NCBI RefSeq assembly: GCF_036785885.1
Contig: NC_092326.1
Span: forward strand, 38,216,287 to 38,280,286
Direction: 5' to 3'
DNA length: 64,000 nt
DNA from: Coffea arabica
Taxonomy: Eukaryota > Streptophyta > Magnoliopsida > Gentianales > Rubiaceae
The translations under genes and the position numbers were made by a program. Position 1 is the stretch's first letter. Every line of letters begins with the position of its first letter. Below the pieces are notes generated by a model, which worked only from the letters and a program-made list of their open reading frames with translations, searched no databases and was not told the DNA's origin. This document shows, piece by piece, positions 1 to 11,843 of this stretch.

Positions 1-529
1 AGAATTGAGTAGACAATGACAAATCTGGAAAAGACATCGAGAAATTATAGTAAAAAAGATCAATTACTACTGTATTCAAACAACAAAACCTGCATGGACC
101 AAAAAACAAAAAGCCAAGTGAAAACGAAAGAAACCTACAGCTATTTGCAATGACTCTAATCCTGATACAAATTACAAACAAATTCTCTGCAATATTAGCC
201 AAAATAATAGTCCCCTCTAGGGCCTCGAACTCATTCCAGAGTGTCAATAATAGGCTTCATGCTTTAATTACAGTGTCAAATAAACAAAAGTTATCAAGTC
301 AAAGACAAGCAGTAGAAATAACAGACAGAACAAAACTAAAATCAACACCTACTCATAATTAACAATTACATAGTCCCGTGCAATAGATGGTCCCCCTTCA
401 AAATAAACCTCCCTGACAGGAAAGGCACAGAGAACAATTCCCATGATATCTGCCAAGGTCCAAAAAAAGACCGGTGAAAATCACAACATATAGATATAGT
501 CGTACCCATCACAAAAAAAACAGTTTAAT
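1..529. other. AT-rich stretch without a recognisable gene
   Basis: I see no supported coding region here. Small open frames are low in complexity. Because the exon-like piece at 530-835 is on the minus strand and ends in a stop at 530, this stretch would be its 3' flank or 3' UTR. Confidence 0.4.
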
Positions 530-835
530 CTACAATGCATTACTTATGAACTTTTCTATCTCAGCAACAGTGTGACACAAAGAAATAGAGTCTAACGCAA
601 AATAACATGGAAGTTTTGGAGCCTCTATTTCAAATACTTCATCAATCATAGTTTGGTCAGTCAAAACCCAATAATAGGGATAAGATCCAATAGCCATGCA
701 ATCAGGGATCTTACAAACACGAGCTTTGGAAATACGGTACTTTCTAAACGGCACAAGTAACTGGCTAACACAATTGATGTTACCCCAATTGCAAGTGCAG
801 TAGCCTTCATACCCTAAAAGAAACAGAAGCACAGT
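530..835 (-). pseudogene. Exon-like fragment resembling an RPA70-type OB fold
   Basis: On the minus strand an open frame of about 100 codons ends in a stop at 530-532 and is preceded by a T-rich tract and AG that look like a splice acceptor near 835. The peptide contains VSQLLVPFRKYRISKARV followed by YPYYWVLTDQTMIDEV and LPCYFALDSISL. This pattern recalls the beta-strand spacing of replication protein A large-subunit-like OB folds, which are common in plants and also carried by Helitrons. I could not find the upstream exons in the A-rich DNA at 860-2570, so this is either the last exon of a gene with long T-rich introns or a captured fragment. The family assignment is from pattern memory only. 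Confidence 0.35.
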
Positions 836-859
836 CAGTAAAAGCATCAAGGAAAGCAA

Positions 860-2573
860 AACAACAAACCGGCAGAAATCTATACCTGAAAATCAGAAAA
901 AGCAAAATAGCGAAACTTTTTCAGTAAATCGCTCCCACAGGTTGTCTTTATATGCGATGCCTCGATAAGCTGAACTTAACATGTCCAACAAACCATGTAA
1001 GAATTAACCTCCGGCACATGTAATACCCCCTTAACATGCTCTGACCACATATCTAGCGAACAGGAATACAGATAAAAAACAATTAGAAAGAGAGCATAGC
1101 AAAAAGATGACAGTAACATACACTAAAAGCCACCACAAATAAACACTGTATAAAAGCCAAAACATTAAATTTCAAGAGAGCACCAAACAAGGCACTACCA
1201 AAAAGCTAAAACTCCAAAAAACGGAGAACAACCACAAGCATACAAGAAGCAAATGGAGCAAACAAAGCAAACCATAAAAAAATGAAAAAAACAAATGAAA
1301 AAAAGGGAAAACAATTTACCAATCACAAAAGTACAATAACAATGCAAAATAGATAACAATAGTCTACCAAGGGAAAAAAGAAAAGCAAATTATCAATCAC
1401 AAACAAACTACTAAAAATACAGCAAAAATTGCAGCTAAATAATTAGCCAACCTTAAAAACCCACAAAAGAAAGGGCAAAGCAGAAACACCAAAAAAAAAA
1501 GCAAAAAACTACAAAAGACAGAGAATAAAAAATAAATTAAAAAAAAAACATACAGTGACAAAGAAATAAGAAAACAAATAGATACAAAACAAGACCATTT
1601 TTGAAGATAAAAAAAATCCCATAAAAGACAACATTCCACTACCAAAAAAAAAAAAAGAAGGAAACCAACAAACAATTAGTTGGCCTTAAAAGTCCACATA
1701 ATCAAGAAAAAGGTAAAATACATTCTGAAAAAACATCGAACAAGAAAGACAAAATCTATATTCTAGGAGCCCCAAAATACCACAATAAAAAACTCATTCC
1801 ACAAACCACAGATAAAACGTTGGATGTAAAAAAAAGAGAAAAAAAGCCAAAGGAAAAACAAACCAGCAAGAAGTTCCAACAAGAAATCATTCTTTTCTTG
1901 TTTCAACAAGAAGTAAAACAACAGTAAGAAACTCCCCCTTTTCTTTCTTCTTTTTGGAACCTCATACGCTAAAAACAGCCGGGAAAATAGCACAAAAAAA
2001 CCATAAAAGAGAACAATGGAGGCAATACCTTTAAAATGACGAACAAAAACAATTGGCGGAAGATACTTCTATGCTACCAAACTGCAAGAATTCCAGCCGT
2101 AGCAAAAGTAAAAAAAAAAAAAAAAAAAAAAGAGGAAACGGCGGGAGTACTGCCAAACCACAATGATTCCAGTTTAAAATCGATGAAGAAACAATCGAAA
2201 AAAATAGCACCAAAAAACCTATAAAAGAGAACAATGGAGGCAATACCTTTAAAAAGACGAATAAAAGAAAGCGCAACTGGCAGAAGATACTTCTATGCCA
2301 CCAAATCGCAAGAATTCCAGCCACATCAAAAGAAAAAAAAGAGGCAACGGCGGGAACTATCAATGTAGAGAAAGTGGCTCTAGTCGAAAAAAACTACATT
2401 AATTGTTCAGCTCCGTCAAGTACAAAAAAAAAACCATGACTCAGCAGAACCAGTACAGCTGCAGTGAAGTAGAGAGGTGACCAAAAAAAAAATGAAGAAG
2501 AGAAGTGGAGCTGTAATTTTACAACTTTCTTCAATCCTGGCACGTGAGTAGCACAAGAGCCAACCAAAACCAA
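860..2573. other. A-rich, low-complexity stretch
   Basis: The plus strand is heavily A-rich, so the minus strand is T-rich, as plant introns often are. Long minus-strand frames at 1397-1675, 1763-1993 and 2031-2363 are strings of Phe and Leu read from poly-T and are not credible genes. The stretch could hold introns and the 5' end of the minus-strand gene whose last exon is at 530-835. Confidence 0.4.
2003..2358. repeat. Direct duplication of about 140 bp
   Basis: Copy 1 (2003-2149) and copy 2 (2221-2358) both begin ataaaagagaacaatggagg, share agaattccagcc in the middle, and end around aacggcggga. An A-tract of different length accounts for most of the size difference. A 71-bp unique piece lies between the copies. 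Confidence 0.75.
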
Positions 2574-2903
2574 TGTTTTGAAAATCAGATCGGACAGGCC
2601 GGTTCGATCGATCGAACCGTAAATTGATCATGCCTTCAATCCGGTTCAATCACAAAGTCAAAGAATTAATTGAACCGATTAAAACCGATCAAGACTCGAT
2701 TGAACTGATAAAATTAGTAAAAATCGGAAGGTTCAACCGGTTTTTATTAATTATTTATTTTTTAAATAAATATTTTAGTTTTATTCAAAATTTTTAATAC
2801 TAAAATAAATAAAAAATTATTAAACCTTTGAATCGGAATTGAACTGATTGAACCGTGAATTGGAGGGTTTTTCGGTTCACTCCCCGGTCCAGATTTAAAG
2901 ACA
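2574..2903. mobile_element. MITE-like terminal-inverted-repeat element upstream of eIF3c
   Basis: The left end reads tgttttgaaaatcagat and the right end is its imperfect inverse, ending ccagatttaaagaca. The interior is full of ggttcgatcg and ccggttcaat motifs and holds no coding sequence. A second member of the same family lies at 10388-10641. I could not define a clean target-site duplication. Confidence 0.6.
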
Positions 2904-2953
2904 TTGACGAAAAACAAGAGCCTCAGACCAAAACCACTCCTTGGCTCTTATTC

Positions 2954-2961
2954 TATATATA
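2954..2961 (+). promoter_or_regulatory. Probable TATA box of eIF3c
   Basis: A tatatata run sits about 390 bp upstream of the eIF3c ATG, with the probable 5' UTR and a UTR intron in between. It is only about 50 bp from the right end of the MITE-like element at 2574-2903. A tagggtt motif resembling a telo-box occurs near 3200. Confidence 0.45.
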
Positions 2962-3341
2962 TGTTGATAAACTCCCACCACCCTACCGCCGCTATCTCGC
3001 ATCTTTTCCTCCCTTCATCTCCAATTTATTTAGAATCAGTTTTCCGAGTCAGATTCTCTGATTTCTATTGCTCATTCAGGTCTGATTGTAATCTACGAAC
3101 ACATCTGTCTTTTGTACTGTATTTTTTCATTTTTTTCCAGCTGGATTTGTTATTGTTATTGATTGAGTGTAAGGATTAGGGCTTTTCTGAAGTCTAGGGT
3201 TAATTATCGAATGCTGTGGTTAAAGGTTCGACCTTTGATTTGTTTCTTCTATCGGGAATTTTTATTGATTTTCTTGGTGAATTTTATTCTTTTTGCAGGT
3301 TTTTCGCAGCTCAGATTTGTTGAATTAGTGAGTTAGCAACC

Positions 3342-6300
3342 ATGGCTTCGCGATTTTGGACTCAGGTTTGTGCTGCTTTTTTTTTTTAAAATTACCAGTA
3401 TAGCCTTCTACCCGGGCTTGTGCGTGTGATTTGGCTGTTGCCCAGACTGAAGCTTGAATCTAATTGTATTCACAGTTTATGCCGTTTTGACATAAGAACT
3501 TTCAAGTTTCGATTTTTTTTTTTGTGCTGATGATATTCTAGTCAAATACTCCTTAATACTTGTGTAATAAATATTTGGATTTTGAGGATTTTTTGGTTTT
3601 CTGGTGGTGTGAAAGGGTGGACGGATAAGATGCTGGAATTATGCTTATGGCTATGATTTTTTTTTCCCTTTTTGCTAAGTATTTGGATTTTTGGGATTTT
3701 TTTTCCGGTGTTCTCCCGGCGGTGGGGCTTGAAGATTGAGTGAATAAGACATTTATGCTTATATGAATTTTCTTTGGCTTTTTAGTTTCCTTTACTTCCC
3801 TTTTCTATTTTTTTTCCTTTTGCGTTGTTTACAATTGAATATCTTGTCCCAATGGATGCCGATATTATGGTCTTGAAGCACTAGTGAATGTCGTCTGTTT
3901 GAAGGTTTTATACTGCATGCATTGAATTTTTTTATTATTTTTCTGGGATGTGGGATTGACATTTATGTTTGGGTTTTATAGGGTGGTGACAGTGAGACAG
4001 AGGAGGAGGAGAGTGATTATGAGCAGGAGGATAATGAGGTCCCAGTTGAGGACATCAATAAGGCAGCCAAGAGTAAGTATCTTCAGGGCAGTGATACTGA
4101 AAGTGATGATGAGGATGGGCAAAAGCGTGTTGTCAAATCTGTGAAGGACAAGCGGTTCGAAGAGATGACAGCTACCATTGACCAGATGAAAAATGCTATG
4201 AAAATTAATGACTGGGTCAGCCTGCAAGAGAGCTTTGACAAGATTAATAAGCAATTGGAGAAGGTGATGCGAGTCAATGAGTCTGACAGGGTGCCAAATG
4301 TTTATATTAAAGCTCTTGTTATGTTGGAAGACTTCTTAAATCAAGCGTTAGCTAATAAGGAGGCAAAGAAGAAGATGAGCAGTAGTAATGCTAAGGCACT
4401 AAATTCGATGAAGCAGAAGCTGAAGAAGAACAATAAACAGTATGAAGAGATGATTAACAAGTATAGGGAGAATCCTGAAGTTGAGGAGGAAGAAGATGGA
4501 GATGATGATGACGAGGATGGGGAAGATGAGGACTCAGAGTTTGAGGAAGACCCTTCAAAACTTGGTATGGAATCTGATGCAGAAGAAGATGAGGACAAGG
4601 AAGCTGGTGAGGATGATGCAAATGAAACTGGTCCAGGGTGGGAAAAGATGATGAGCAAAAAAGATAAGCTCATGGATAAACAGTTCAAGGACCCAAGTCA
4701 AATCACCTGGGATACAGTCAACAAGAAGTTCAAGGAGATTGTAGCTGCAAGAGGAAGGAAGGGAACTGGAAGGATTGAGTTGGTTGAGCAACTCACATTC
4801 TTGACCAGAGTTGCCAAGACCCCTGCTCAGAAGCTTGAGATTTTATTTAGTGTTGTCTCTGCGCAGTTTGATGTTAATCCTAGTCTAAATACTCACATGC
4901 CCATAAACGTGTGGAAGAAGTGTGTCCAAAATCTGCTTACCATACTTGATATTTTGACTCAATATACAAACATTGTGGTTGACGACATGGTAGAGCCTGA
5001 TGAAAATGAGACACAAAAGGGGACAGATTATAATGGTGCTATTCGGATTTGGGGAAACTTAGTAGCTTTCCTTGAAAGAATAGATGTGGAATTTTTTAAG
5101 AGCTTGCAGGTCATTGATCCACACACCCGTGAATACATTGAGAGGCTTCGGGATGAGCCCACATTGGCAGTTCTTTCTCAGAATGTGCAAGAATATCTGG
5201 AAAGGGCTGGTGACAACAAGGGTGCAGCGAAGGTAGCTCTTAAACGGGTTGAACTCATATACTATAAACCCCAGGAGGTATATGATGCAATGAGGAAGTT
5301 GGCTGAACAGAATGAAGGTGGAGAAGGTGAGGCAGATGGGGAACCAAAAGCGGTTGAGGAGAGCAGGGCCCCACCATCATTTGTTGCAACTCCAGAAATT
5401 GTGCCGCGGAAATCCACCTTTCCTGAGAGTAGCAGGACATTGATGGACATCCTGGTTTCGCTCATCTACAGGTCTGGTGATGAGCGGACTAAGGCCCGTG
5501 CAATGCTTTGTGACATCTACCATCATGCTTTACTGGATGAATTCTCGACATCGCGTGACCTATTGCTGATGAGTCACTTGCAGGATAGCATTCAGCATAT
5601 GGATATTTCCACTCAGATACTATTTAACAGAGCAATGGCACAACTTGGATTGTCTGCATTTAGGGTTGGACTTATAGCTGAAGGACATGGTTGCCTGTCT
5701 GAACTGTACTCCGCTGGACGAGTGAAGGAATTGCTTGCTCAAGGTGTCTCACAAAGTCGATTCCATGAAAAGACACCAGAACAGGTACTTGTTCTTTCCC
5801 TGGCTGTGATCTAGTTAATTAGTCCACGCTACATAACTCCTCTGTTAAAATGCTGACCTTATCTTGCATGTTCTTTTAAATGTTGACCTTATCTCACATG
5901 TTCTTTTAAATGCTGACCTTATCTCACATGTTTTCTGCCTATCTAACTTAAAAAATAACAGTCTCCAGTTTTCCCTCTTGTATTTTCTACTTCCCTCTTT
6001 CCCTTCCCCTGCTGTAAGTGAAATACTTATTAGCAGTTTGAGCAGTTGCTAGTGTTCTATGTTTATTAGTTTGATTAGGAATAGGTTTATGTCGATAGTT
6101 CTCCAGTGTTTGTGGCCCATGAGTTGTCTCATGTCCTTTCTTTCTTTTTTCTTTTTTTTTTTTTGTGTTGGTCCTTTTCTCTATATTTTTCCACTAAATT
6201 TATTGTGAGTTGAGTTTCTCATTATTTTTTTGTATTTTATATTTATTCACCATAGGCCAATTTTTGGTTGTTTAAGATTTGTAAGCATCGTGAATGGTTA

Positions 6301-7788
6301 GCCTCAGTTTCCTTCTAGGTTTGATGTAGGAATGTTTGTGTTTGGATAATAGATTATTTGGGATAATTTTTTTAAAAATACTGTGGCATTTTTTTTATGT
6401 GATGTATATGAGATAAAAAGGTGGTTGGAAAATGTATTGATGATACAAGCAAATAAATTTTTGGTAATAATCCACAAACCAAACAATTATATTCTATGGT
6501 TTCTGCTGTAGTGGGTGTATCAAATAGTTTTGCTTGTCAAAATCATGAGATGAAGGCTATGATGTTGACTTCATGCAGTAAAACTAATGAACTACAAATT
6601 TAGTGATTGTATTGACTAGGATTGTAAAATTCTCAATCCACTTGTACTCCTTGATTCAATATGAAATTGATATCCTCTGCCTCACTTTTTTAGATTGACT
6701 GTATAAATAATCAGAGGGAAACTAGATGTTTAGCATCTGTATGTACTTCGTGATTCACAGCTGGCTAGCTTTTCCTTTGGAACTCCTTTGTGGTGTCGCT
6801 TGGAGGATTGATTTTTATCAATGATTACTATTTTCAGGAACGGATGGAAAGGAGGCGCCAAATGCCATACCATATGCATATAAATCTTGAGCTTCTTGAG
6901 GCTGTCCATCTGATTTGTGCCATGCTGCTTGAGGTTCCTAACATGGCAGCCAACAGCCATGATGCTAAGCGCAAGGTTATCAGCAAGACTTTCAGACGGC
7001 TGCTTGAGGTGAGTGAGAGGCAGACATTTACTGGTCCCCCTGAAAATGTCAGGGACCATGTAATGGCAGCCACAAGGGCTCTTAGGCAGGGAGACTACCA
7101 GAAGGCCTTTGATGTTATTAATTCCCTTGATATCTGGAGGTTGCTCCGCAACAAGGACAGTGTCCTTGAGATGCTAAGGGCTAAAATCAAGGAAGAGGCA
7201 CTTCGCACCTACCTTTTCACATATTCATCCTCTTATGATTCGCTCAGCCTGGATCAGCTTGCAAAGATGTTTGACCTTTCAGATAAGCAAACTCACAGCA
7301 TTGTCAGCAAGATGATGATCACTGAGGAGCTTCATGCAAGTTGGGACCAGCCAACCCGGTGCATGGTGTTCCATGATGTTGAGCATACTAGGTTGCAGGC
7401 ATTGGCATTTCATTTGACAGAGAAGCTGACTGTTCTTGCCGAAAGCAATGAGAGAGCACAAGAGTCGCGAATTGGGGGTGGAGGATTGGAAAACCTTCCC
7501 CTGAGGCGTAGGGATGGCCAGGATTATGCTGCAGCAGCAGCTTCTGGTGGCACTGCTAGATGGCAAGACTTGTCTTTCTCACAAGGCAGGCATGGAACTG
7601 GTGGGGGTCGGACAGGATATAATGCCGGAGGAAGAACATATTCAGGGCAGGCTGGTGGCTTTTCTAGGGACAGAACTGGTCAGTCTCGTGGAGTTGGGAG
7701 AACTTACCAAACTGGTTCAGCTGCCAGGGCGAGCCAGATGGATGGTTCCACGCGAATGGTCAGTCTGAACAGGGGAGCCTACGCATAG
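3342..7788 (+). CDS. EIF3C: Eukaryotic translation initiation factor 3 subunit C
   Basis: The gene encodes a core subunit of eIF3, which binds the 40S ribosome and helps recruit mRNA and the initiator tRNA in the cytosol. Three coding exons join with GT-AG borders: 3342-3365, 3982-5784 and 6838-7788. Together they give 925 residues, close to the roughly 900 of plant eIF3c. The start [18 protein letters not shown] is characteristic. The N-terminal eIF3c domain has a long acidic run near residues 125-150. A helical region and PCI domain follow in the C-terminal third, around [18 protein letters not shown] and [20 protein letters not shown]. The tail is rich in Gly and Arg. A 5' UTR intron probably ends at the gcag just before 3300. 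The second intron (5785-6837) carries a tandem repeat and a MITE-like element. The gene looks intact. Confidence 0.96.
5851..5935. repeat. Three tandem copies of a 30-bp unit in eIF3c intron 2
   Basis: The unit begins tgctgaccttatctcacatg and ends ttcttttaaa. Copies start at 5851, 5881 and 5911, and the last is incomplete. The copies differ at only a few bases. Confidence 0.85.
6333..6485. mobile_element. Small MITE-like foldback element in eIF3c intron 2
   Basis: The ends tgtttgtgtttggataat and ccacaaaccaaaca are approximate inverse repeats. The interior includes atgtgatgtatatgagataaaaaggtgg without coding content. The same internal signature, in the opposite orientation, occurs at 55874-56035, and a related copy is at 56413-56596, so this is a dispersed family. 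Confidence 0.55.
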
Positions 7789-10387
7789 AGTAGCAGAAAT
7801 AGACGAACCAGCACTGCAATAACGCATCTTTTCAACCTTTTGAAGCTCATCCATTTTATTTAATCATCCTGAAATTATTGATTGTTCTACAGAGGAGTTT
7901 GGTCTGTGATTCCCAGTCAAGCCTTTGTTAACTTATGAACGGATACTTTCTTTGTTCCGTCTTATTAGGAAAGTTTTGTATGTCAAAAACACTTTTTTTT
8001 AGCTTTTTGAAGATTTGGCTGTGGCTTGTGTGTCTGGATTCTCTTCATCTGCTGAAAACAGCGAAACTTGGGCGAACTTTTGAATAGCTTCCAGCTTATG
8101 ATTTATGCCAGCATGCATTAACTGTGAATTCATCTTGTTAGGTATTTCTAGGTTTTACTTCCATACGCTGCAGTAACGTGTCACTAATTTGCAAGAAATT
8201 TCCTGCAACATCTGGGCAGTGTAAAGAGAGATGTGCTGGGAAAAGTGGACTTCTGTGATGACCGGCAACTGCAAGTATGCAAAGCCTGTGGCAGCAGTAA
8301 CCATTTGTTTCACCTGTTTACAGTTCTTTGGCATCGGATATTCACCATTGTCTCTTTCTTGTTTGTTTGAAATGAGCAATGTCTGAAGTCTTTTTAAGAA
8401 TTATCATCAAAAACTATTTTGAATCCAAAGATGACATTGGCTCGTTTTGGAGCTAGAAAATAAACAATAAAAAAAGAAATTGATCTTAGGTCATTCACAA
8501 AAAAAAAAAAAAAAAAAAAATTTGCCATGTGAAATGTAAACAACGTTCATTCGGCCCTCGTCACTAGCTAGCTTACAAAAAATAAGAGTAAATTTTATAT
8601 ACATTGACGGTATACATACACTATTATCGTTGATTCTGTAATATGTATATAAAGGCTGAATTTTAAATTTAAATTTTTTAACCCCGACAGCATAACGTCA
8701 TTTTATAGATAGTCATACCTGTGCAGCTTGTGTTCACATTTTGCGCCGCCAGATGTCAAGTTTGGGAGAATTTGCCGGCCGGACCTCCAGCAGCCCCGCC
8801 TCCGGAGTATTGTTTACTGATTGTTGGATCTTAAGAAGTAAACTTTCTTCTGTTTAGTAACAAGACTGGATAATTTTGAAAACAACGTTTATAATTAAAT
8901 ATTTAGTTGAGAATGTATTTTATACAACCCTGAAATCATCTAAACTTTAAATTTGTGGCAGACAACAAATTTGTGCCATCACTTTCATATTCGCGGTTCA
9001 AATTGAACTTCTCAACTTCAGATGCTCCCTATATATTACATGTCGGTTTGACCAGAGATCCGGCAATGAAAAGCACCAGAAATAAGCAGATTTAATAACA
9101 GCTTGGAATATCTTTTGAGGGGTACTAAAATTCAGGTGTTCTTGGAGTGCGTCTCTTTCGTTTTACTTAGATCAAATAACATGTTTACTAATGCAAATTA
9201 AGAAATCAACGATTAGGGATTGCTGTACTTTTGCTAACAAAAAAAAAAAGCCATTTTGGGATGTCTTATAATCGTTAGTGTTTCATAAATTTTCAAACGG
9301 TTTTAGAGTGTTTGCGCTTGGGATAACTTTTTGTTATTTTAAAGAATGGTTTGTGTGACGGGTGTCCACAGGGCACTCATTATTCATTAAAATATATTTC
9401 AAGCGTTATATTTTTGAAAATATGAGATTAATTAGAAAAATTAAATAAATACGAAGGAGGATAAACAAGATTAAATAATGAGAGAGTATATAAATACAAG
9501 AGAGGATAATATTAATAATTATTAGTATATGTATATACATGACAGGTTAGGTGAATGATACGTGTGTTATAGGGAACCAGTTAAAAAAAATCCTTTAAAG
9601 AATTATATAAATGAAGTTTGATCATATACTAAAAGTAAAGATAGCAACAGAGTAGTATTTCAACAGTCAAAATCATACATCTTTCAACGTAAAAAGTACT
9701 GGTGCCAGTAATCCTGGCAAACACTAAAGCCACTTTTTATTTAACCACGCATGCTGGTAAAACTACTTATTAACTCGAGTACTGTTTTAGATGCTCTAGT
9801 AAACAATAATAATGTGCTTTATAAGAAGCCACCACAGTTGCAAATGGAATATTCTCTTTCTGAAGTAAATATATATATAAATTCAAGGGTAAAATATTGC
9901 TAAATTAGGGTCATTATTATTACTCATAAATTGGAAATTGACTGGTCAATACCGACCATAAGTGACATGCCATTAATGAAGGTTGTCAACAATGTTGACA
10001 TTTTCCTTCTGTACTGTATACTGTATATAAGTTCAGCTGTGTAATAGTGGGAAATACGTATATTGAAGTTCCTTTAATCATCTAGAAGTACAAAATGGTG
10101 AAGAGGTAAACACGCAAAAAAAACGAATTCTGGTGTCAATTGCGTGCCCATTAAGGTGAAATTGAAAACAAGTGAGTTTGGCCATTTGGGCAATGTTTGC
10201 GACAGATCATTGGGCAGAAAATGCGTGTCTTCATTGCTTTAATTCTTGTTCATCGCCTTCAAATCTCAATCTCTATAAACAAGTTGTTAACATTGGGATC
10301 ATCCTTTGACAAATTTTAGCTCCATTGGACGGCCTATGGTCTTGGCTGATCTATCCTTTTTATGACAAATTTTGGGATGCTTGGCAG
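7789..10387. other. eIF3c 3' UTR and intergenic DNA
   Basis: The first several hundred bases are probably the eIF3c 3' UTR; an A22 tract lies at 8499-8520. The rest is AT-rich and has no coding region I can support. Around 8590-8660 there is a tatacattgacggtatacata motif of the sort found in small dispersed plant repeats. Confidence 0.45.
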
Positions 10388-10641
10388 TGTTTTGAAACCA
10401 GATCGAACCGTCTGGTCGGACCGGTCAAATCGCGAATGGAGTATGATGCCGGTCAAATTCAGTGATCAACTTAGAAAGAGTTGAATCCAATAAAGAATCA
10501 AACTTTTGAACGGTTTCAAACTAATTAATTTTTTTTCAAAGTTATATAAGTTACTAGTTAATAATTAAAAGAATAAAAAACCTTTGAACTAATGTGAACC
10601 GAAAGCTTATCCGGTTCACTTAACGGTCTGGTTTTGAAACA
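10388..10641. mobile_element. MITE-like element, same family as 2574-2903
   Basis: The left end tgttttgaaaccagat and right end gtctggttttgaaaca are nearly perfect inverse repeats. The interior has ccggtcaaat, gaaccg and ccggttcact motifs as in the copy at 2574-2903. There is no coding content. Confidence 0.65.
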
Positions 10642-11843
10642 TTTTGATGTTTAGAGATCGGTACAAATATCAGGAATGCGCATTAAAATTAATGATACCT
10701 TTTGTTACTATTTAGTAGATTGCTACGAGAATCATTCCAAAAAAAAAAAAAAGAAAGTAAAAGTAATTAAATTTTGCCCCTTGTTAGTCCTTTAATTTTA
10801 AAATTGATTAGTTCATTAATCAGAATGAAACTCATTTCGGTTTCAATCCAAACGGTTGAGGGGTATAGTGCCAAAAACCCTATACCCATGTTGAGGTTGA
10901 TACTTGCTATCCTATTTTCAATTTCAGAATAAGAACCAAACACCCCAACCACCATAATCTTTTTCTGATGGAGGCAAAATGAAATTCACTTTCCTCTTCC
11001 CTCAAAAATCATATTAATTACCTTGGCTTTAGGGTCCGCAGTCAACCACTGTTTATAGTGCATGTATCACACACAGAAAGTCAATAATTGAAGTGCTAAG
11101 AGACATTAATCCGCCAAACATGAAAAGACTATTTCTTTATCTTTGGCAGCAAGATGCCGCGCTATAAAATAGTGTGGTAAAATGTACACATCTCTTTCAC
11201 TGACAATAATGCGTCATGGATGATGTTCAATTCTTGATCTTGCCACTGACAAAATGGATCCAAGAAGATGCTTAAACTATTACCATCAAAGTTTTCTAGC
11301 ATTAATTACTTTAGCTTTTCAAAATTTCTGACTGGGAATTAATTAACAAAAACAAAAAAAAGGCAAGAGTATTCAGTAAAATTTTTTCTCTCATCTTTTT
11401 ATAAGGGCTACTCTTCTTCTTCAAATTCTAAGAAGAGTATTCAGTAAATAACCTCTTCATCTTCAACCTATCGTGTTCATTTTACACTTGATGGGCAGAA
11501 TTGTGTTTAGTACACTTTCGAGTTTACAATTTAATAAAGCTAGCTTAGGATGATGCAATCAGAGGGGGAAAAAATATGATAAGATAATGTGTTACTTCCC
11601 AGAAGCACCTGGTTTCTTGGCTTGATACATTTCTCCCTCTCTCTGTGGAACATGAATTCGAGGTCAACATTCAACATGTCTTAGTCTCTGACTATAACAC
11701 CAGCCTACATAGTCAATTAGTCATATAAAAACCTTCCAGCCATAGATTGTTTTTGCTTTCTTGGCAAGATAATCACCCACTTAGCTACTAGTAGTTTTGT
11801 GTATATTGCCCAAGTTAGAACTTAGAAGCAGCCTAAACTCTTA
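10642..11843. promoter_or_regulatory. Upstream region of the VQ gene
   Basis: No gene is visible. A catataaaa TATA-like box at 11722-11730 lies about 115 bp before the VQ start codon. W-box cores (reverse of TTGAC) occur as agtcaac near 11040 and ggtcaac near 11662. That would suit WRKY control of a VQ gene, but such short motifs are weak evidence. Confidence 0.35.

Noticed and set aside
1397-2363. Several minus-strand open frames rich in Phe and Leu
   Set aside because: They are translations of A-rich plus-strand tracts, with no domain or conserved composition.
4341-4791. Minus-strand Ser-rich frames across eIF3c
   Set aside because: They are antisense shadows of the acidic, GAN-codon-rich segment of eIF3c.
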